64,000 nucleotides of DNA from RGIG4079 sp045596365 (GTDB taxonomy: Bacteria; Bacteroidota; Bacteroidia; Bacteroidales; Muribaculaceae), in contig JAZOCE010000007.1 in assembly GCA_045596365.1 (NCBI GenBank), forward strand, positions 1 to 64,000. Direction: 5' to 3'. Made by a program: the position numbers and the translations under genes. The notes beneath the pieces were generated by a model. It ran no database searches, was not told the origin of the DNA, and saw only the letters and a program-made list of their open reading frames with translations. Below, piece after piece: positions 48,081 to 58,060 of this stretch. Within the stretch, counting starts at the first letter, position 1. Every line of letters begins with the position of its first letter.

Positions 48081-51041
48081 ATGAACGAGGATTCATTAAG
48101 CCAATTATATCTGAAAGACACTGCATTTCAGAATCTTATGCAGAAACGCATTTTTAATGTGCTTCTAATTGCGTCTCCATATGATGCGTTTATGATGGAG
48201 GAGGATGGTCGTGTAGAGGAACAATTATATTTTGAATATGTTTCACTAAATTTGAGCTCTCCGCCTCGTGTTATGCAGGTGAATACAACGGAAGATGCTT
48301 TAAATGCCTTGTCGCATAAGCACTTTGATCTCATTATAACAATGCCAGGTGTAGATATCCCAGAGACATTTTCTGGAGCAAGACGCATTAAAACTCTTTT
48401 TCCTAATATCCCAATTGTGGTATTAACACCTTTTTCAAAGGAAGTATCACATCGATTGGCAAAAGAGGATTTTACCGGGATTGATTATGTTTTCAGTTGG
48501 TTAGGTAATGTCGATTTATTGCTTGCAATTATCAAATTGCTTGAGGATCGAATGAATGCTGATAATGACATAAATGATGTCGGTGTTCAGATGATAATGC
48601 TTGTAGAAGATTCAGTGAGATTTTATTCATCGGTCTTACCTCATTTATATAAATTCTTACTAAAGCAATCTCTTGAATTTTCAACGGAGGCATTAAATCC
48701 TCATGAGCAAATGTTGCGAATGAGAGGTCGCCCAAAAGTGATGCTTGCACGTGATTATGAAGAAGCGGTACAGTTATATGAAAAGTATGGGGAAAACATG
48801 CTTGGAGTGATAAGTGATGTTTCCTTTAAGTGTGAAGGGAAAAAAGATTCTGAAGCCGGAATAAAATTGGCGAAATATTTTAGAGAAAAAGATCAGTATT
48901 TGCCAATTATAATAGAATCATCTGAATCGGAAAACGCGACTAAAGTCCAAGAGTTTGATGGTGTCTTTTTAGATAAAAACTCTAAAAAATTGCCTGTAGA
49001 TTTGGGCGATGCAATTATGGATAATTTTGGTTTTGGTGATTTTATTGTAAGAAATCCTGAAACGCAGGAGGAAATTATGCGCATAAAGTCATTGAAGGAT
49101 ATGCAATATAATATATTTAATATCCCCGATGAAGCGTTGTTTTATCATGCATCGTATAATGATATTTCGCGTTGGCTATATTCTCGTGCGATGTTTCCTA
49201 TTGCAGAAGTTATAAAGCAACATCGCTTTAATAAATTAGAGGAAGCTCCTGTTGTTAGGCAGCTATTTTTCGATCTGATTGTAAAATATCGAAAAATGAA
49301 AAATCGAGGGGTGGTTGCTGTATTTAAAAAAGATAGATTTGACCATTACTCTAATTTTGCCCGTATTGGACAAGGGTCACTTGGAGGCAAGGGTAGGGGT
49401 CTTGCATTTATTGATTCTATCATAAAGAAAAATCCGATATGTGATAATTTTGATGGTGTAACGGTGTCAATTCCTCGCACGGTTGTGTTGTGTACAGATA
49501 TATTTGATGAGTTTATGTCGTCAAATAATCTTTACCCGATAGCACTGAGTGATTTGCCCGATGAAGAAATTTTGCGTTATTTCCTTCAAGCACGTTTGCC
49601 GGAAAGGCTAATAGAAGATTTCTTTGCTTTATTTGAGGTCGTAGATAAGCCATTGGCAATTAGGAGTTCAAGCTTGCTTGAGGACTCTCATTATCAGCCC
49701 TTTGCCGGAATATATTCGACATATATGATTCCTAATGTGGAGGATCGTTATGAAATGTTGCGTATGTTGAGCGATGCGATAAAAGGAGTTTATGCATCGG
49801 TATTTTATGCTGATAGCAAGGCATATATGAATGCAACAAGTAATGTCATTGATCAAGAAAAAATGGCGGTGATTATACAAGAGGTTGTTGGTAAAGAAGC
49901 CAACGGCTATTATTATCCATCATTTTCAGGCGTCGGAAGATCGTTGAATTATTATCCCATAAATGATGAAGTACCGGAAGATGGTGTTGCAGAAGTTGCT
50001 GTTGGGCTTGGAAAATACATTGTTGATGGTGGCTTGAGTCTGAGATTTTCACCCCGTCATGCCGACAAAGTATTGCAGACTTCCACGCTCGATTTGGCAT
50101 TGCGAGATACTCAGACTCGTTTATATGCTCTTGATATGAATAATATATCGAATGATTTTAGAGTTGATGATGGATTTAATATCGCTAAAATAAAAGTGCA
50201 AGATGCTGCTACTACCGGAGCATTGCGATATCTTGTTTCGACATTTGATTATATGGATCAAGTGATTAGAGATGGAGAATTTGGTGATGGACGTAGGGTA
50301 GTAACTTTTGCCAATGTTTTGCAACACAAGGTGTATCCTCTTGCCGAAACTGTAGATTTTATGCTACAAAAAGGACAAGAGGAAATGGGGCGCCCTATAG
50401 AAATTGAGTTTGCTGGAACTGTTGATGTAAATGGTGATAAGAAAGGACATTTGTATTGGTTGCAGATACGTCCGATTATTGATAGGAAAGAACTTGTTGA
50501 TGAGAGTGTCTTGAATATTCCTGATGAGGATTTAATATTAAGAAGTAACACGGCTCTTGGACATGGGAATGTTGAAAATGTGTATACAATCGTATATGTA
50601 CGTCCTGAGAATTTTTCTTCATCAAATAATTCGTTAATTGCACGTGAAATTGAAAAAATAAATCGTAACTTTACAGCACAAGGAGAAAGTTATATCCTTG
50701 TTGGTCCTGGACGATGGGGCTCAAGCGATACTGCACTTGGAATACCTGTGAAGTGGCCTAATATTTCACAGGCAAAAATTATTGTAGAATCCTCATTGAG
50801 TAACTATCGAATAGAACCAAGTCAAGGAACTCACTTTTTTCAAAATCTCACATCTTTTGGAGTGGGGTATTTTACTATTGATACATCTTCACATAATGGA
50901 ATTTATAATATTGATTATCTGAACGAAATGCCGGCAGTCTATGAAAGTGATTTTGTGAGAATCGTGAAATTTAAAAATCCGTTAGCTATTGGCATCAACG
51001 GTCGAAAAAGTATTGGTGTTGTAGCTAAGCCTAAAAAATAA
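48081..51041 (+). CDS. Tandem receiver-like domains fused to a PEP/pyruvate-binding ATP-grasp domain
   Basis: A 986-residue fusion. Residues about 25-155 form a receiver-like domain whose phospho-acceptor position is lost (DLIITMPGVD). Residues about 170-325 form a second one with VEDS, D246 in VISDVSF, a serine and a late lysine, so it may be phosphorylated. From about 425 there is a PEP/pyruvate-binding ATP-grasp region (GSLGGKGRGLAFI, AIRSSSLLEDS, FAGIYST). The phosphohistidine and TIM-barrel domains of PEP synthase or PPDK are absent. The domain set is shared by Bacteroidota proteins annotated as PEP/pyruvate-binding; the reaction is unknown. Confidence 0.8.
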   Translation: MNEDSLSQLYLKDTAFQNLMQKRIFNVLLIASPYDAFMMEEDGRVEEQLYFEYVSLNLSSPPRVMQVNTTEDALNALSHKHFDLIITMPGVDIPETFSGARRIKTLFPNIPIVVLTPFSKEVSHRLAKEDFTGIDYVFSWLGNVDLLLAIIKLLEDRMNADNDINDVGVQMIMLVEDSVRFYSSVLPHLYKFLLKQSLEFSTEALNPHEQMLRMRGRPKVMLARDYEEAVQLYEKYGENMLGVISDVSFKCEGKKDSEAGIKLAKYFREKDQYLPIIIESSESENATKVQEFDGVFLDKNSKKLPVDLGDAIMDNFGFGDFIVRNPETQEEIMRIKSLKDMQYNIFNIPDEALFYHASYNDISRWLYSRAMFPIAEVIKQHRFNKLEEAPVVRQLFFDLIVKYRKMKNRGVVAVFKKDRFDHYSNFARIGQGSLGGKGRGLAFIDSIIKKNPICDNFDGVTVSIPRTVVLCTDIFDEFMSSNNLYPIALSDLPDEEILRYFLQARLPERLIEDFFALFEVVDKPLAIRSSSLLEDSHYQPFAGIYSTYMIPNVEDRYEMLRMLSDAIKGVYASVFYADSKAYMNATSNVIDQEKMAVIIQEVVGKEANGYYYPSFSGVGRSLNYYPINDEVPEDGVAEVAVGLGKYIVDGGLSLRFSPRHADKVLQTSTLDLALRDTQTRLYALDMNNISNDFRVDDGFNIAKIKVQDAATTGALRYLVSTFDYMDQVIRDGEFGDGRRVVTFANVLQHKVYPLAETVDFMLQKGQEEMGRPIEIEFAGTVDVNGDKKGHLYWLQIRPIIDRKELVDESVLNIPDEDLILRSNTALGHGNVENVYTIVYVRPENFSSSNNSLIAREIEKINRNFTAQGESYILVGPGRWGSSDTALGIPVKWPNISQAKIIVESSLSNYRIEPSQGTHFFQNLTSFGVGYFTIDTSSHNGIYNIDYLNEMPAVYESDFVRIVKFKNPLAIGINGRKSIGVVAKPKK

Positions 51042-51050
51042 ATAAAAGAT

Positions 51051-52634
51051 ATGTCTATATTTGGAAAAGTAAAACAAGCATTGGGCTTTTCAGATGTTGA
51101 TGATTATTTTGATACAATGGAAGATGATAGTTCTGTTGTATCATATGGTAAAGTAAATCAGCAAGAAGTGAAATTACCCAAGGAGACCATAAATAAGGAA
51201 AATACGGAGTTTGAAAATAAATTACCACTTGAGATATTTGATAGTGTAATAAAGATATTTAATGATTCATTACCTGAATTTATTAAATCAAGTTTAGACG
51301 TTGATGCTCAGAGACAATATATATATAATTCTCTAAATCAAGGGATGAAAGATTATCTTGAAAAAATCGTTGCTGAAGCACGTCAGCGTGGAGAATTAAA
51401 ATGGAAAGATGAAAAGAGTAAACTACAATTAGAAATATCTCAATTAAAAGTTCAGAATAAAAATGTTGATGAACAGCGAAGTGAATGGCAAAAGCAACAA
51501 TTGAGCGCTGAACGACAAAAACGTGCGATGTCAGAGCGTTTACATGATTTAGAGAAGCAAGTAGCGACACTTGAAGCTGAAAAGGAACAATATGATCTCG
51601 AAAATAAAAGCTTGCTGAATAAACTCAAAGTGTCTTCGGTTCTTGATGGAGATATTGAGGTGATGCGTCAACAAATTATAGATTTGCAAACACAACTAAA
51701 GGATGCACAAACACAACAATCAGAAAATGAATTACAAGCGACTATAGATGCTACAAATCAATCTATTCAAGAAAAAGATAACGAAATAGCATCATTGAAA
51801 GAGCAATTGATGGCATTGGAAAATTCAGAGACAAAAGATGGTATTAAAAGGGAAGATATTATCGGTGAATTAAATAAAAAAATTGAGGATCTCACTGCTC
51901 AAAATAAAACCCTTGATGATGCTATCCAACAATTAAAGGCAAAAGAGGCTGTTGCAGATGCTATGATAAATGATTTAAATAGTAAAGCATCAGAAGCTAT
52001 CCAGAAGTTAGAAGTAAAAGAACGTGAATTATTAACATTGGCAAATGGCAAGAGAAATTCGTCAGAAGAAATAGACACTCTTAAAGAAAAGTTAACTCTT
52101 GCTAATCAGGAACTTCAATCAGTTCGAGAAGAACTTGAAGAAGCTCATTCATCAATGCAAGTACTTGATGAAATTCAAGAACAAATATCTCTTTTTGAGG
52201 ATGTGAAGAAAAAGAAAGATAGTCGCATCTCAGAATTGCAAGAAGAAGTAAAGATGCATTTGAAAACAATTGCTGATTTTGAAAAGGAAACGGTATCATT
52301 AAAGAAGACAATAGAAAATAATTTATATAAGCAGATTGAATCAGAAAAGCAGTTAAGGAAGGAACTTGAAAATCTGAAATCACAGAAAACAATCGGCTTA
52401 ATGCCAATTTCTGATCTTGACGAAGATGAAACTGTTGCTGCAATAAAAAACAAGAAAAAAGTTAAAATATCAGCAATTGATGAATCTTTGGATGATACAG
52501 ATTGGTTGGTCGCTACTCCTCCTCCCGGAACAGTGACACGTCCAACTCCTTCTACAACAGATGAAGATTTTGGATATCAGTCTCCATCTCGTAAGCAGAC
52601 ACCTGAAAATGATGCTCAAATGTCATTGTTTTAA
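51051..52634 (+). CDS. Long coiled-coil protein of unknown function
   Basis: A 527-residue protein, 9 bp after the receiver/ATP-grasp gene. A short N-terminal part (MSIFGKVKQALGF ... DYFDTMEDD) and a region at about 55-95 precede a long heptad-rich coiled coil (about 95-440, rich in E, K, Q, L). The C-terminal tail is proline/threonine-rich (PPPGTVTRPTPSTT) and ends AQMSLF. No signal peptide or TM is seen, so it should be a cytoplasmic rod or scaffold. Its place suggests a partner of the preceding protein. Confidence 0.7.
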   Translation: MSIFGKVKQALGFSDVDDYFDTMEDDSSVVSYGKVNQQEVKLPKETINKENTEFENKLPLEIFDSVIKIFNDSLPEFIKSSLDVDAQRQYIYNSLNQGMKDYLEKIVAEARQRGELKWKDEKSKLQLEISQLKVQNKNVDEQRSEWQKQQLSAERQKRAMSERLHDLEKQVATLEAEKEQYDLENKSLLNKLKVSSVLDGDIEVMRQQIIDLQTQLKDAQTQQSENELQATIDATNQSIQEKDNEIASLKEQLMALENSETKDGIKREDIIGELNKKIEDLTAQNKTLDDAIQQLKAKEAVADAMINDLNSKASEAIQKLEVKERELLTLANGKRNSSEEIDTLKEKLTLANQELQSVREELEEAHSSMQVLDEIQEQISLFEDVKKKKDSRISELQEEVKMHLKTIADFEKETVSLKKTIENNLYKQIESEKQLRKELENLKSQKTIGLMPISDLDEDETVAAIKNKKKVKISAIDESLDDTDWLVATPPPGTVTRPTPSTTDEDFGYQSPSRKQTPENDAQMSLF

Positions 52635-52643
52635 ATACATAAT

Positions 52644-54818
52644 ATGAAAAATTTAAGATCTATAATAACATTAGTATTAGCTATATCTGCAATAGCCACG
52701 ATGTTTGGAGCTAATCATGTTGAGCAAATAGGGAAATATGTTTTCCCTGAAAATACTCCCAATACGCCAAATAAATATATATATATGCCTGATGGCTTGT
52801 CTTATTTGTCGATAGGAGGAGATAATAAGACTATAATAAAATATGAAACCAAAACAGGAAAGGAGTTAGAAATAGTATTTGATGGTAGTAAATCAAGAGA
52901 AAATAAGCTTGATCAAATTGATGGTTTTGAATTGAGTGCAGATGGCTCAAAGATGTTGATATTTTGTGATAAAAAGATGATTTATCGTCGATCGTTTGAT
53001 GCTGAATATTATGTATTTGAAATAAAACGTAATATTTTGACTCGTTTGTCTGAGACCTTTGACCGTCAGCAAGCCCCGATGTTTTCCCCTGATGCACGTA
53101 TGGTGGCATTTGTTGCAGAAAATAATATATATATAAAGAAATTAGATTATAAAACTGAAGTTGCAGTAACAAATGATGGGAAAAAAAACGAAATTATCAA
53201 TGGGGTTCCTGATTGGACTTATGAAGAAGAATTTACTACTGATGTTTCAATGTCATGGTCTCCTGATAATATGTCATTATGTTTTATAAAATACAATGAA
53301 AAGGATGTAAAGACATATTCTTTCCCATTATATAAAGGAGCATGTAATCCTTATACTAAATATGAGTATTATCCGGGTGATTTTACATATAAATATCCTG
53401 TAGCTGGAGAACAAAACTCTAAGGTTGCTGTATATAGTTATAATGTGGAGACAAGAAAACTTAAAAATATACCTTTCTTAGAGAACATAGAGTATATTCC
53501 GCGCATATCTTATGCTTTTTCTCCTGAGAGATTAATTGTAACAACATTAAATCGTGCGCAAAATAGGATGGAGATATTTTCAGTAAATCCCAAATCGACA
53601 GTGGTAAAATCTATTTATGTGGAAGAATCTTCTTCTTGGATTACACCTGAAACTTATGAAACATTAAAATATTATCCCGAGTATTTTGTTATCAATTCAG
53701 ATAAAACTGGATATTCACACTTATATCAGTATAGTTACACTGGAAATCAAATAAGGCAAGTGACATCAGGAGATTATGAGATTACAGATTTTTATGGAAT
53801 AGATGTATTAGGTAATATATATTTTCAATCAACAATTAATGGTGCGATAAATCGAGTAGTAAGTAAAATTGATAAAAAAGGTAAAATCACACATCTGTCT
53901 CCTGAAACAGGCATGGCTTCTGCCGTTTTTGATCCAACAATGAATTTCTATGTGCTTAACTATAACAATGTAACGACACCGCCAAGTTATAAAGTTTATA
54001 GTAAAGGAAAGGAATTGAGAACAATCGAGGATAATTCAGTTTATGCTAAGAAGTATAGTTCAGTTCCAACAAAAGAATTTTTTACGTTTTCTAATGATGG
54101 TGTAACATTAAACGGTTACGTTATTAAACCATTAGATTTTAATCCCTCTAAGAAATATCCTATTGTTATGTCGCAATATAGTGGACCAGGTTCACAAGAA
54201 GTCCTCAATAGATGGCATATTGATTGGGATTGTTATTTTGCACAACAAGGTTATATTGTGATGTGTGTTGATGGACGTGGTACAGGAGGACGTGGTAAAG
54301 AATTTGAATCAATAGTATATAAGAGACTTGGATACTATGAAACAATAGATCAAATTGCTGCAGCTAATTATGCCGCATCATTGCCATATGTAGACGCAAA
54401 TCGTATAGGTATTTATGGATGGAGTTTTGGTGGGTACGAAGCATTAATGGCAATATCAGATAAAAACTCTCCATATGTAGCAGCTGTTGCTGTTGCACCT
54501 GTGACAGATTGGAGATACTATGATTCGGTGTATACTGAACGTTACATGTTAACACCAAAAGAGAATGAGGAAGGATATAACGTCGGTTCTCCAATAAAAA
54601 GGGCTGCGAATGTTAAATGTCGATTATTGTTGATGTCTGGTACTGCTGACGATAATGTGCATGTTCAGAATACGCTCGAGTATGTTTCAGAGTTGCAATC
54701 TCATGGAGTGATGTGTGATATGTTGCTTTTCCCAAACATGAATCACTCAATATATCATTGTAATTCACGTGCATTAGTATATGCAAAAATGTTAGATTTT
54801 TTTAATCGAAACATGTAA
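52644..54818 (+). CDS. Dipeptidyl-peptidase IV-like serine peptidase (S9B)
   Basis: Removes N-terminal dipeptides, usually X-Pro, from peptides in the periplasm. The 724-residue protein has a signal peptide (about 1-22), an eight-bladed beta-propeller with PDWTYEEEF (the substrate amino-terminus glutamate pair) and a C-terminal alpha/beta hydrolase domain with triad S594 (GWSFGGY), D669 and H701. It is 9 bp after the coiled-coil gene and overlaps the next gene by 1 nt. All catalytic residues are present. Confidence 0.93.
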   Translation: MKNLRSIITLVLAISAIATMFGANHVEQIGKYVFPENTPNTPNKYIYMPDGLSYLSIGGDNKTIIKYETKTGKELEIVFDGSKSRENKLDQIDGFELSADGSKMLIFCDKKMIYRRSFDAEYYVFEIKRNILTRLSETFDRQQAPMFSPDARMVAFVAENNIYIKKLDYKTEVAVTNDGKKNEIINGVPDWTYEEEFTTDVSMSWSPDNMSLCFIKYNEKDVKTYSFPLYKGACNPYTKYEYYPGDFTYKYPVAGEQNSKVAVYSYNVETRKLKNIPFLENIEYIPRISYAFSPERLIVTTLNRAQNRMEIFSVNPKSTVVKSIYVEESSSWITPETYETLKYYPEYFVINSDKTGYSHLYQYSYTGNQIRQVTSGDYEITDFYGIDVLGNIYFQSTINGAINRVVSKIDKKGKITHLSPETGMASAVFDPTMNFYVLNYNNVTTPPSYKVYSKGKELRTIEDNSVYAKKYSSVPTKEFFTFSNDGVTLNGYVIKPLDFNPSKKYPIVMSQYSGPGSQEVLNRWHIDWDCYFAQQGYIVMCVDGRGTGGRGKEFESIVYKRLGYYETIDQIAAANYAASLPYVDANRIGIYGWSFGGYEALMAISDKNSPYVAAVAVAPVTDWRYYDSVYTERYMLTPKENEEGYNVGSPIKRAANVKCRLLLMSGTADDNVHVQNTLEYVSELQSHGVMCDMLLFPNMNHSIYHCNSRALVYAKMLDFFNRNM

Positions 54819-56152
54819 TGGAACAAGAACGAAGGATGGCAAATGGCTATGGGATTTTTAGCCTATGGGCAAATTGGATATTAGGTGTAGGATCGTTAAT
54901 GGCTATCTTATTGATATCTCCACATATTGATAAAATGTGGTTACCATTGGTTGTATTCACATTAGAATTCTTTTTATTTACTTTAGTAAGACGCAATCGA
55001 GAGGCACATCTTCCGGTGTGTTACTTAATTCCATTTATTTGCACAAGAGTTTTGTTTTGGTCGGCCGTAGTAATGGTGACGATTAATATGTTTCAAGTAA
55101 ATGACTTTATGTTGAAATATATTGACGAAAAGAATTTTAATCCTGAAATTCCATTCATATCAGCGTTAATTGTTGCTCCCATAACTTTTGTGGTAACAGC
55201 TTGGGCATATATGAGAGGGAATAAATTAAATTTCTGTGTAGATTGTACATTTAGGCATGGATCAGCAGCAGAAAGAGGTTTTCTAGGAAACATATTTAGT
55301 CAGGAAGGGAAATATCAAGTAAGAATGTTAATGATGTTGTCATTATTAATGTCTGTCATAATGTGGCTATATTATGCGATATTTTATATTAATGTAAATC
55401 TGAATGCACCCGATAAATTCTTTTATGTGTGGTTCCCAATTCTTTTATTCGGTATTTCTGTTCTATATTTAGGTGTAAGATATTTTAGTTTATGGACTTA
55501 TTATTGTCAGGATGTGGAAGGGAGTCCGGTTCGTCATGGTAGTTCAACATTATTACGGTATATGATTTTTTGCGGTGATTATGTTTTTTTAAAGAAATAC
55601 GATCCTGATAAAGATGATGCAAGAGCAGGAGAGGATAAATACGATACTCCTGCAAAAGTATATCTTTCTTACAGAAGCAGAATGTTGCAGTATGATGTGG
55701 AATTGTATATGAAGAGTTTATCAGGTATTACCGATAGTGAAATACGATTAATGTACACTAATAAGAATTTTAATGCTGATTGTAATATCTTTCATTATGC
55801 GTGTTTTGTTGAGAATAAGGATATTATAGAACAATCGCGATTAGAAGGAGAATGGTTTACATTGAAACAACTTAATGATCTAATTAATACGAATCAAGTT
55901 ACTCCCATGGTAGCTTCGGAATTTAATCGATTATATAGAATAATAATGGCATGGAAAACATATGATCGTTCAGGACGTAGATTATATGGAATAAGAAATT
56001 ATAAGCCAACTTTCAGATTAAGAGATTTAAAGGATTGGGAGGTAGATTTAAATGACAATGAATGGTTGTATGTTTCAATCAATAATCAAGATCGACCATT
56101 TTATCGCCTAAAGCGATTCTGGCGAAAATATGTTAATGGGATAGGATATTAA
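54818..56152 (+). CDS. Polytopic membrane protein of unknown function
   Basis: A 444-residue protein with about six membrane helices in its first 230 residues (near 13-33, 41-56, 68-91, 111-134, 168-190, 206-228), then a 200-residue soluble domain rich in tyrosine, arginine and aspartate with no motif I recognise. Two cysteines (CVDC) lie in the loop before the fifth helix. The ATG overlaps the DPP IV stop (TAATG), and miaA follows after 2 bp. I cannot assign a function. Confidence 0.72.
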   Translation: MEQERRMANGYGIFSLWANWILGVGSLMAILLISPHIDKMWLPLVVFTLEFFLFTLVRRNREAHLPVCYLIPFICTRVLFWSAVVMVTINMFQVNDFMLKYIDEKNFNPEIPFISALIVAPITFVVTAWAYMRGNKLNFCVDCTFRHGSAAERGFLGNIFSQEGKYQVRMLMMLSLLMSVIMWLYYAIFYINVNLNAPDKFFYVWFPILLFGISVLYLGVRYFSLWTYYCQDVEGSPVRHGSSTLLRYMIFCGDYVFLKKYDPDKDDARAGEDKYDTPAKVYLSYRSRMLQYDVELYMKSLSGITDSEIRLMYTNKNFNADCNIFHYACFVENKDIIEQSRLEGEWFTLKQLNDLINTNQVTPMVASEFNRLYRIIMAWKTYDRSGRRLYGIRNYKPTFRLRDLKDWEVDLNDNEWLYVSINNQDRPFYRLKRFWRKYVNGIGY

Positions 56153-56154
56153 TT

Positions 56155-57072
56155 ATGGATATATTAACCTCAATGTTGGTTATAACAGGTCCTACTGCTT
56201 CCGGTAAAACGAAAAGAGCTGTAGATGTTGCTCATGTGATAAAAGGAGAAATAATAAGTGCTGATTCTCGTCAACTTTATAAGTCGATGGATATAGGTAC
56301 AGGAAAAGATTTAGATGATTATGGCGAAATCCCATATCATTTGATTGATATTTGTCAAGCCGGATATAAATATAATTTATATGAATATTTGCGTGATTTT
56401 GATATAGTATTTAAAGATATTCAAACAAGAGGTAAGTTTCCAATTATGTGTGGAGGAACGGGACTATATATTGAGTCGGTAATAAATGGTTTAAGGTTGC
56501 CTGAAGTTCCAGAAAATATAGAGTTAAGAAAATCATTGCAGGGAAAATCATTGGAAGAACTAACTGATATTCTATCTTCAATAAAAACATTGCATAATGT
56601 TACTGATGTTGATAATGTTAAACGTGCGATAAGAGCGATAGAAATTCAATATTATTATAAATCAAATCCAGATAAAGCTATTAAAACAAAGCCAAACCCA
56701 ATGAAAAATGTCGTAATTGTCGGTGTTGATATTGATAGAGAGAACAGGAGAGCGCGTATTTCAAATAGGTTGAAATCTCGTATTGATGAAGGAATGATTG
56801 AAGAAGTTAAGAATATTATTAGTAATGGTGTCAATCCTGATGATTTAATATATTATGGATTAGAGTATAAGTATTTGACATTATATGTAACTGGTAAAAT
56901 TAGTTACACACAAATGATTTATGATTTAGAAATCGCTATTCATCAATTTGCCAAGCGACAAATGACATGGTTTAGAGGTATGGAGCGTCGTGGATTTAAA
57001 ATCAATTGGTTACCATGGGATATGCCAAAAAATGATTTCGTTGAGTCTGTAATAAAGTTGATAAATAAATGA
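56155..57072 (+). CDS. miaA: tRNA dimethylallyltransferase (MiaA)
   Basis: Adds the dimethylallyl group to A37 of tRNAs reading UNN codons. The 305-residue protein has the P-loop GPTASGKT at 12-19, ISADSRQLYKSMDIGTGK, GGTGLYIESVI, and the late KRQMTWFRGM. The segment between the P-loop domain and the C-terminus is somewhat short, and the sequence is of the second (diverged) MiaA type found in many Bacteroidales, so another miaA may exist elsewhere. The secreted-protein gene overlaps its stop by 4 nt. Confidence 0.9.
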   Translation: MDILTSMLVITGPTASGKTKRAVDVAHVIKGEIISADSRQLYKSMDIGTGKDLDDYGEIPYHLIDICQAGYKYNLYEYLRDFDIVFKDIQTRGKFPIMCGGTGLYIESVINGLRLPEVPENIELRKSLQGKSLEELTDILSSIKTLHNVTDVDNVKRAIRAIEIQYYYKSNPDKAIKTKPNPMKNVVIVGVDIDRENRRARISNRLKSRIDEGMIEEVKNIISNGVNPDDLIYYGLEYKYLTLYVTGKISYTQMIYDLEIAIHQFAKRQMTWFRGMERRGFKINWLPWDMPKNDFVESVIKLINK

Positions 57073-58049
57073 TACGTTTATATGTATTATTAATATTTGT
57101 TTGTTTTTGTATATATTCAAATGCTCAACAAAGAGTATATATAGAAGATATTAGTGTTTCGAAAGATAGTATATTTTTAGTCGAATTGAAACAATCTCCT
57201 ATATCATATTCTTTAGAGATAAGGGCTGCACTTAATAAAAATGATGAACGAGAGGGAAAAAGCAGTCAAGAATGGGGTATTGTGTGGAATTACAAAACAG
57301 CTAAAGATTATTATTATGCTAAAATATTGTGTGGTAACTCTTGTTATGGAGATTTTTTGGATCAACGATATGCCGATGTAATTATTGGCAAGAAACAGAA
57401 CGGAACAGATTCAATAATTGAAAATAGACGATTTCTAAAGGGGTTAGATGTTGCTACAGGATATAATACAATATTATTGGAATGTAATAAGGAGTCAGCT
57501 AAAATTTTTACAGGAAAAAATGAATTGAATTTTGTATCTAAGTTTAATCATAATTTAAATAATGGGAAATGTGGTATTTATACCAACGATATGTTACATG
57601 TAATGTCTTTGGCGGTTGAAACAAAGAGAAATATTGAGAAAGAAGTGGAAACTGATTGGTCAATCGAAAAGATAAATAATTATTTAAAGTTCTCAGATGA
57701 TAAAATTGAGGGATTTTGGGAATATTTAGATCGTAATAATGACGATAAAAAGGCCAAAATAGGAGGACGTTACAAGTTTGCAATCGTAAAAGATAATGAA
57801 GAATATTTGATATTATATATTTCGGGAGCAATTACCAATAAGTTATCATGGAATATTGGGATGCTTAAAGGAAAGTTGAAACCTACTATTTTTGAAAATC
57901 ATTATGATTTAGTATGGTATGATTCAATGTTATACCCAATAGAAACTGATGCTCATGCCGATATAACAGATGATGTTATTTTGAATTTGCAGTTCCCCAT
58001 ATATGAAAGTTCATTCCGGTTATATAAAATCAGAAAAGCCTCAAACTGA
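57069..58049 (+). CDS. Secreted protein of unknown function
   Basis: A 326-residue protein with a signal peptide (about 1-19, ending SNAQ). The first 180 residues are beta-rich (EWGIVWNYKTAKDYYYAKI; KGLDVATGYNTILLECN; GKCGIYTNDMLHVMSLAVE), reminiscent of concanavalin-like beta-sandwich (3-keto-disaccharide hydrolase/LamG) proteins, but this is weak. The rest is alpha/beta with charged segments. It is the last gene of the six-gene operon, and its stop codon lies in a terminator hairpin. Confidence 0.65.
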   Translation: MIRLYVLLIFVCFCIYSNAQQRVYIEDISVSKDSIFLVELKQSPISYSLEIRAALNKNDEREGKSSQEWGIVWNYKTAKDYYYAKILCGNSCYGDFLDQRYADVIIGKKQNGTDSIIENRRFLKGLDVATGYNTILLECNKESAKIFTGKNELNFVSKFNHNLNNGKCGIYTNDMLHVMSLAVETKRNIEKEVETDWSIEKINNYLKFSDDKIEGFWEYLDRNNDDKKAKIGGRYKFAIVKDNEEYLILYISGAITNKLSWNIGMLKGKLKPTIFENHYDLVWYDSMLYPIETDAHADITDDVILNLQFPIYESSFRLYKIRKASN

Positions 58050-58058
58050 GGCTTTTCT
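58032..58058. terminator. Terminator between the two convergent operons
   Basis: AGAAAAGCCTCA (58032-58043) is an exact complement of 58047-58058 around a three-base loop. It overlaps the 3' end of the secreted-protein gene and ends 2 bp before the TPR stop codon, with T-runs on both strands. Confidence 0.82.
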
Positions 58059-58060
58059 AC

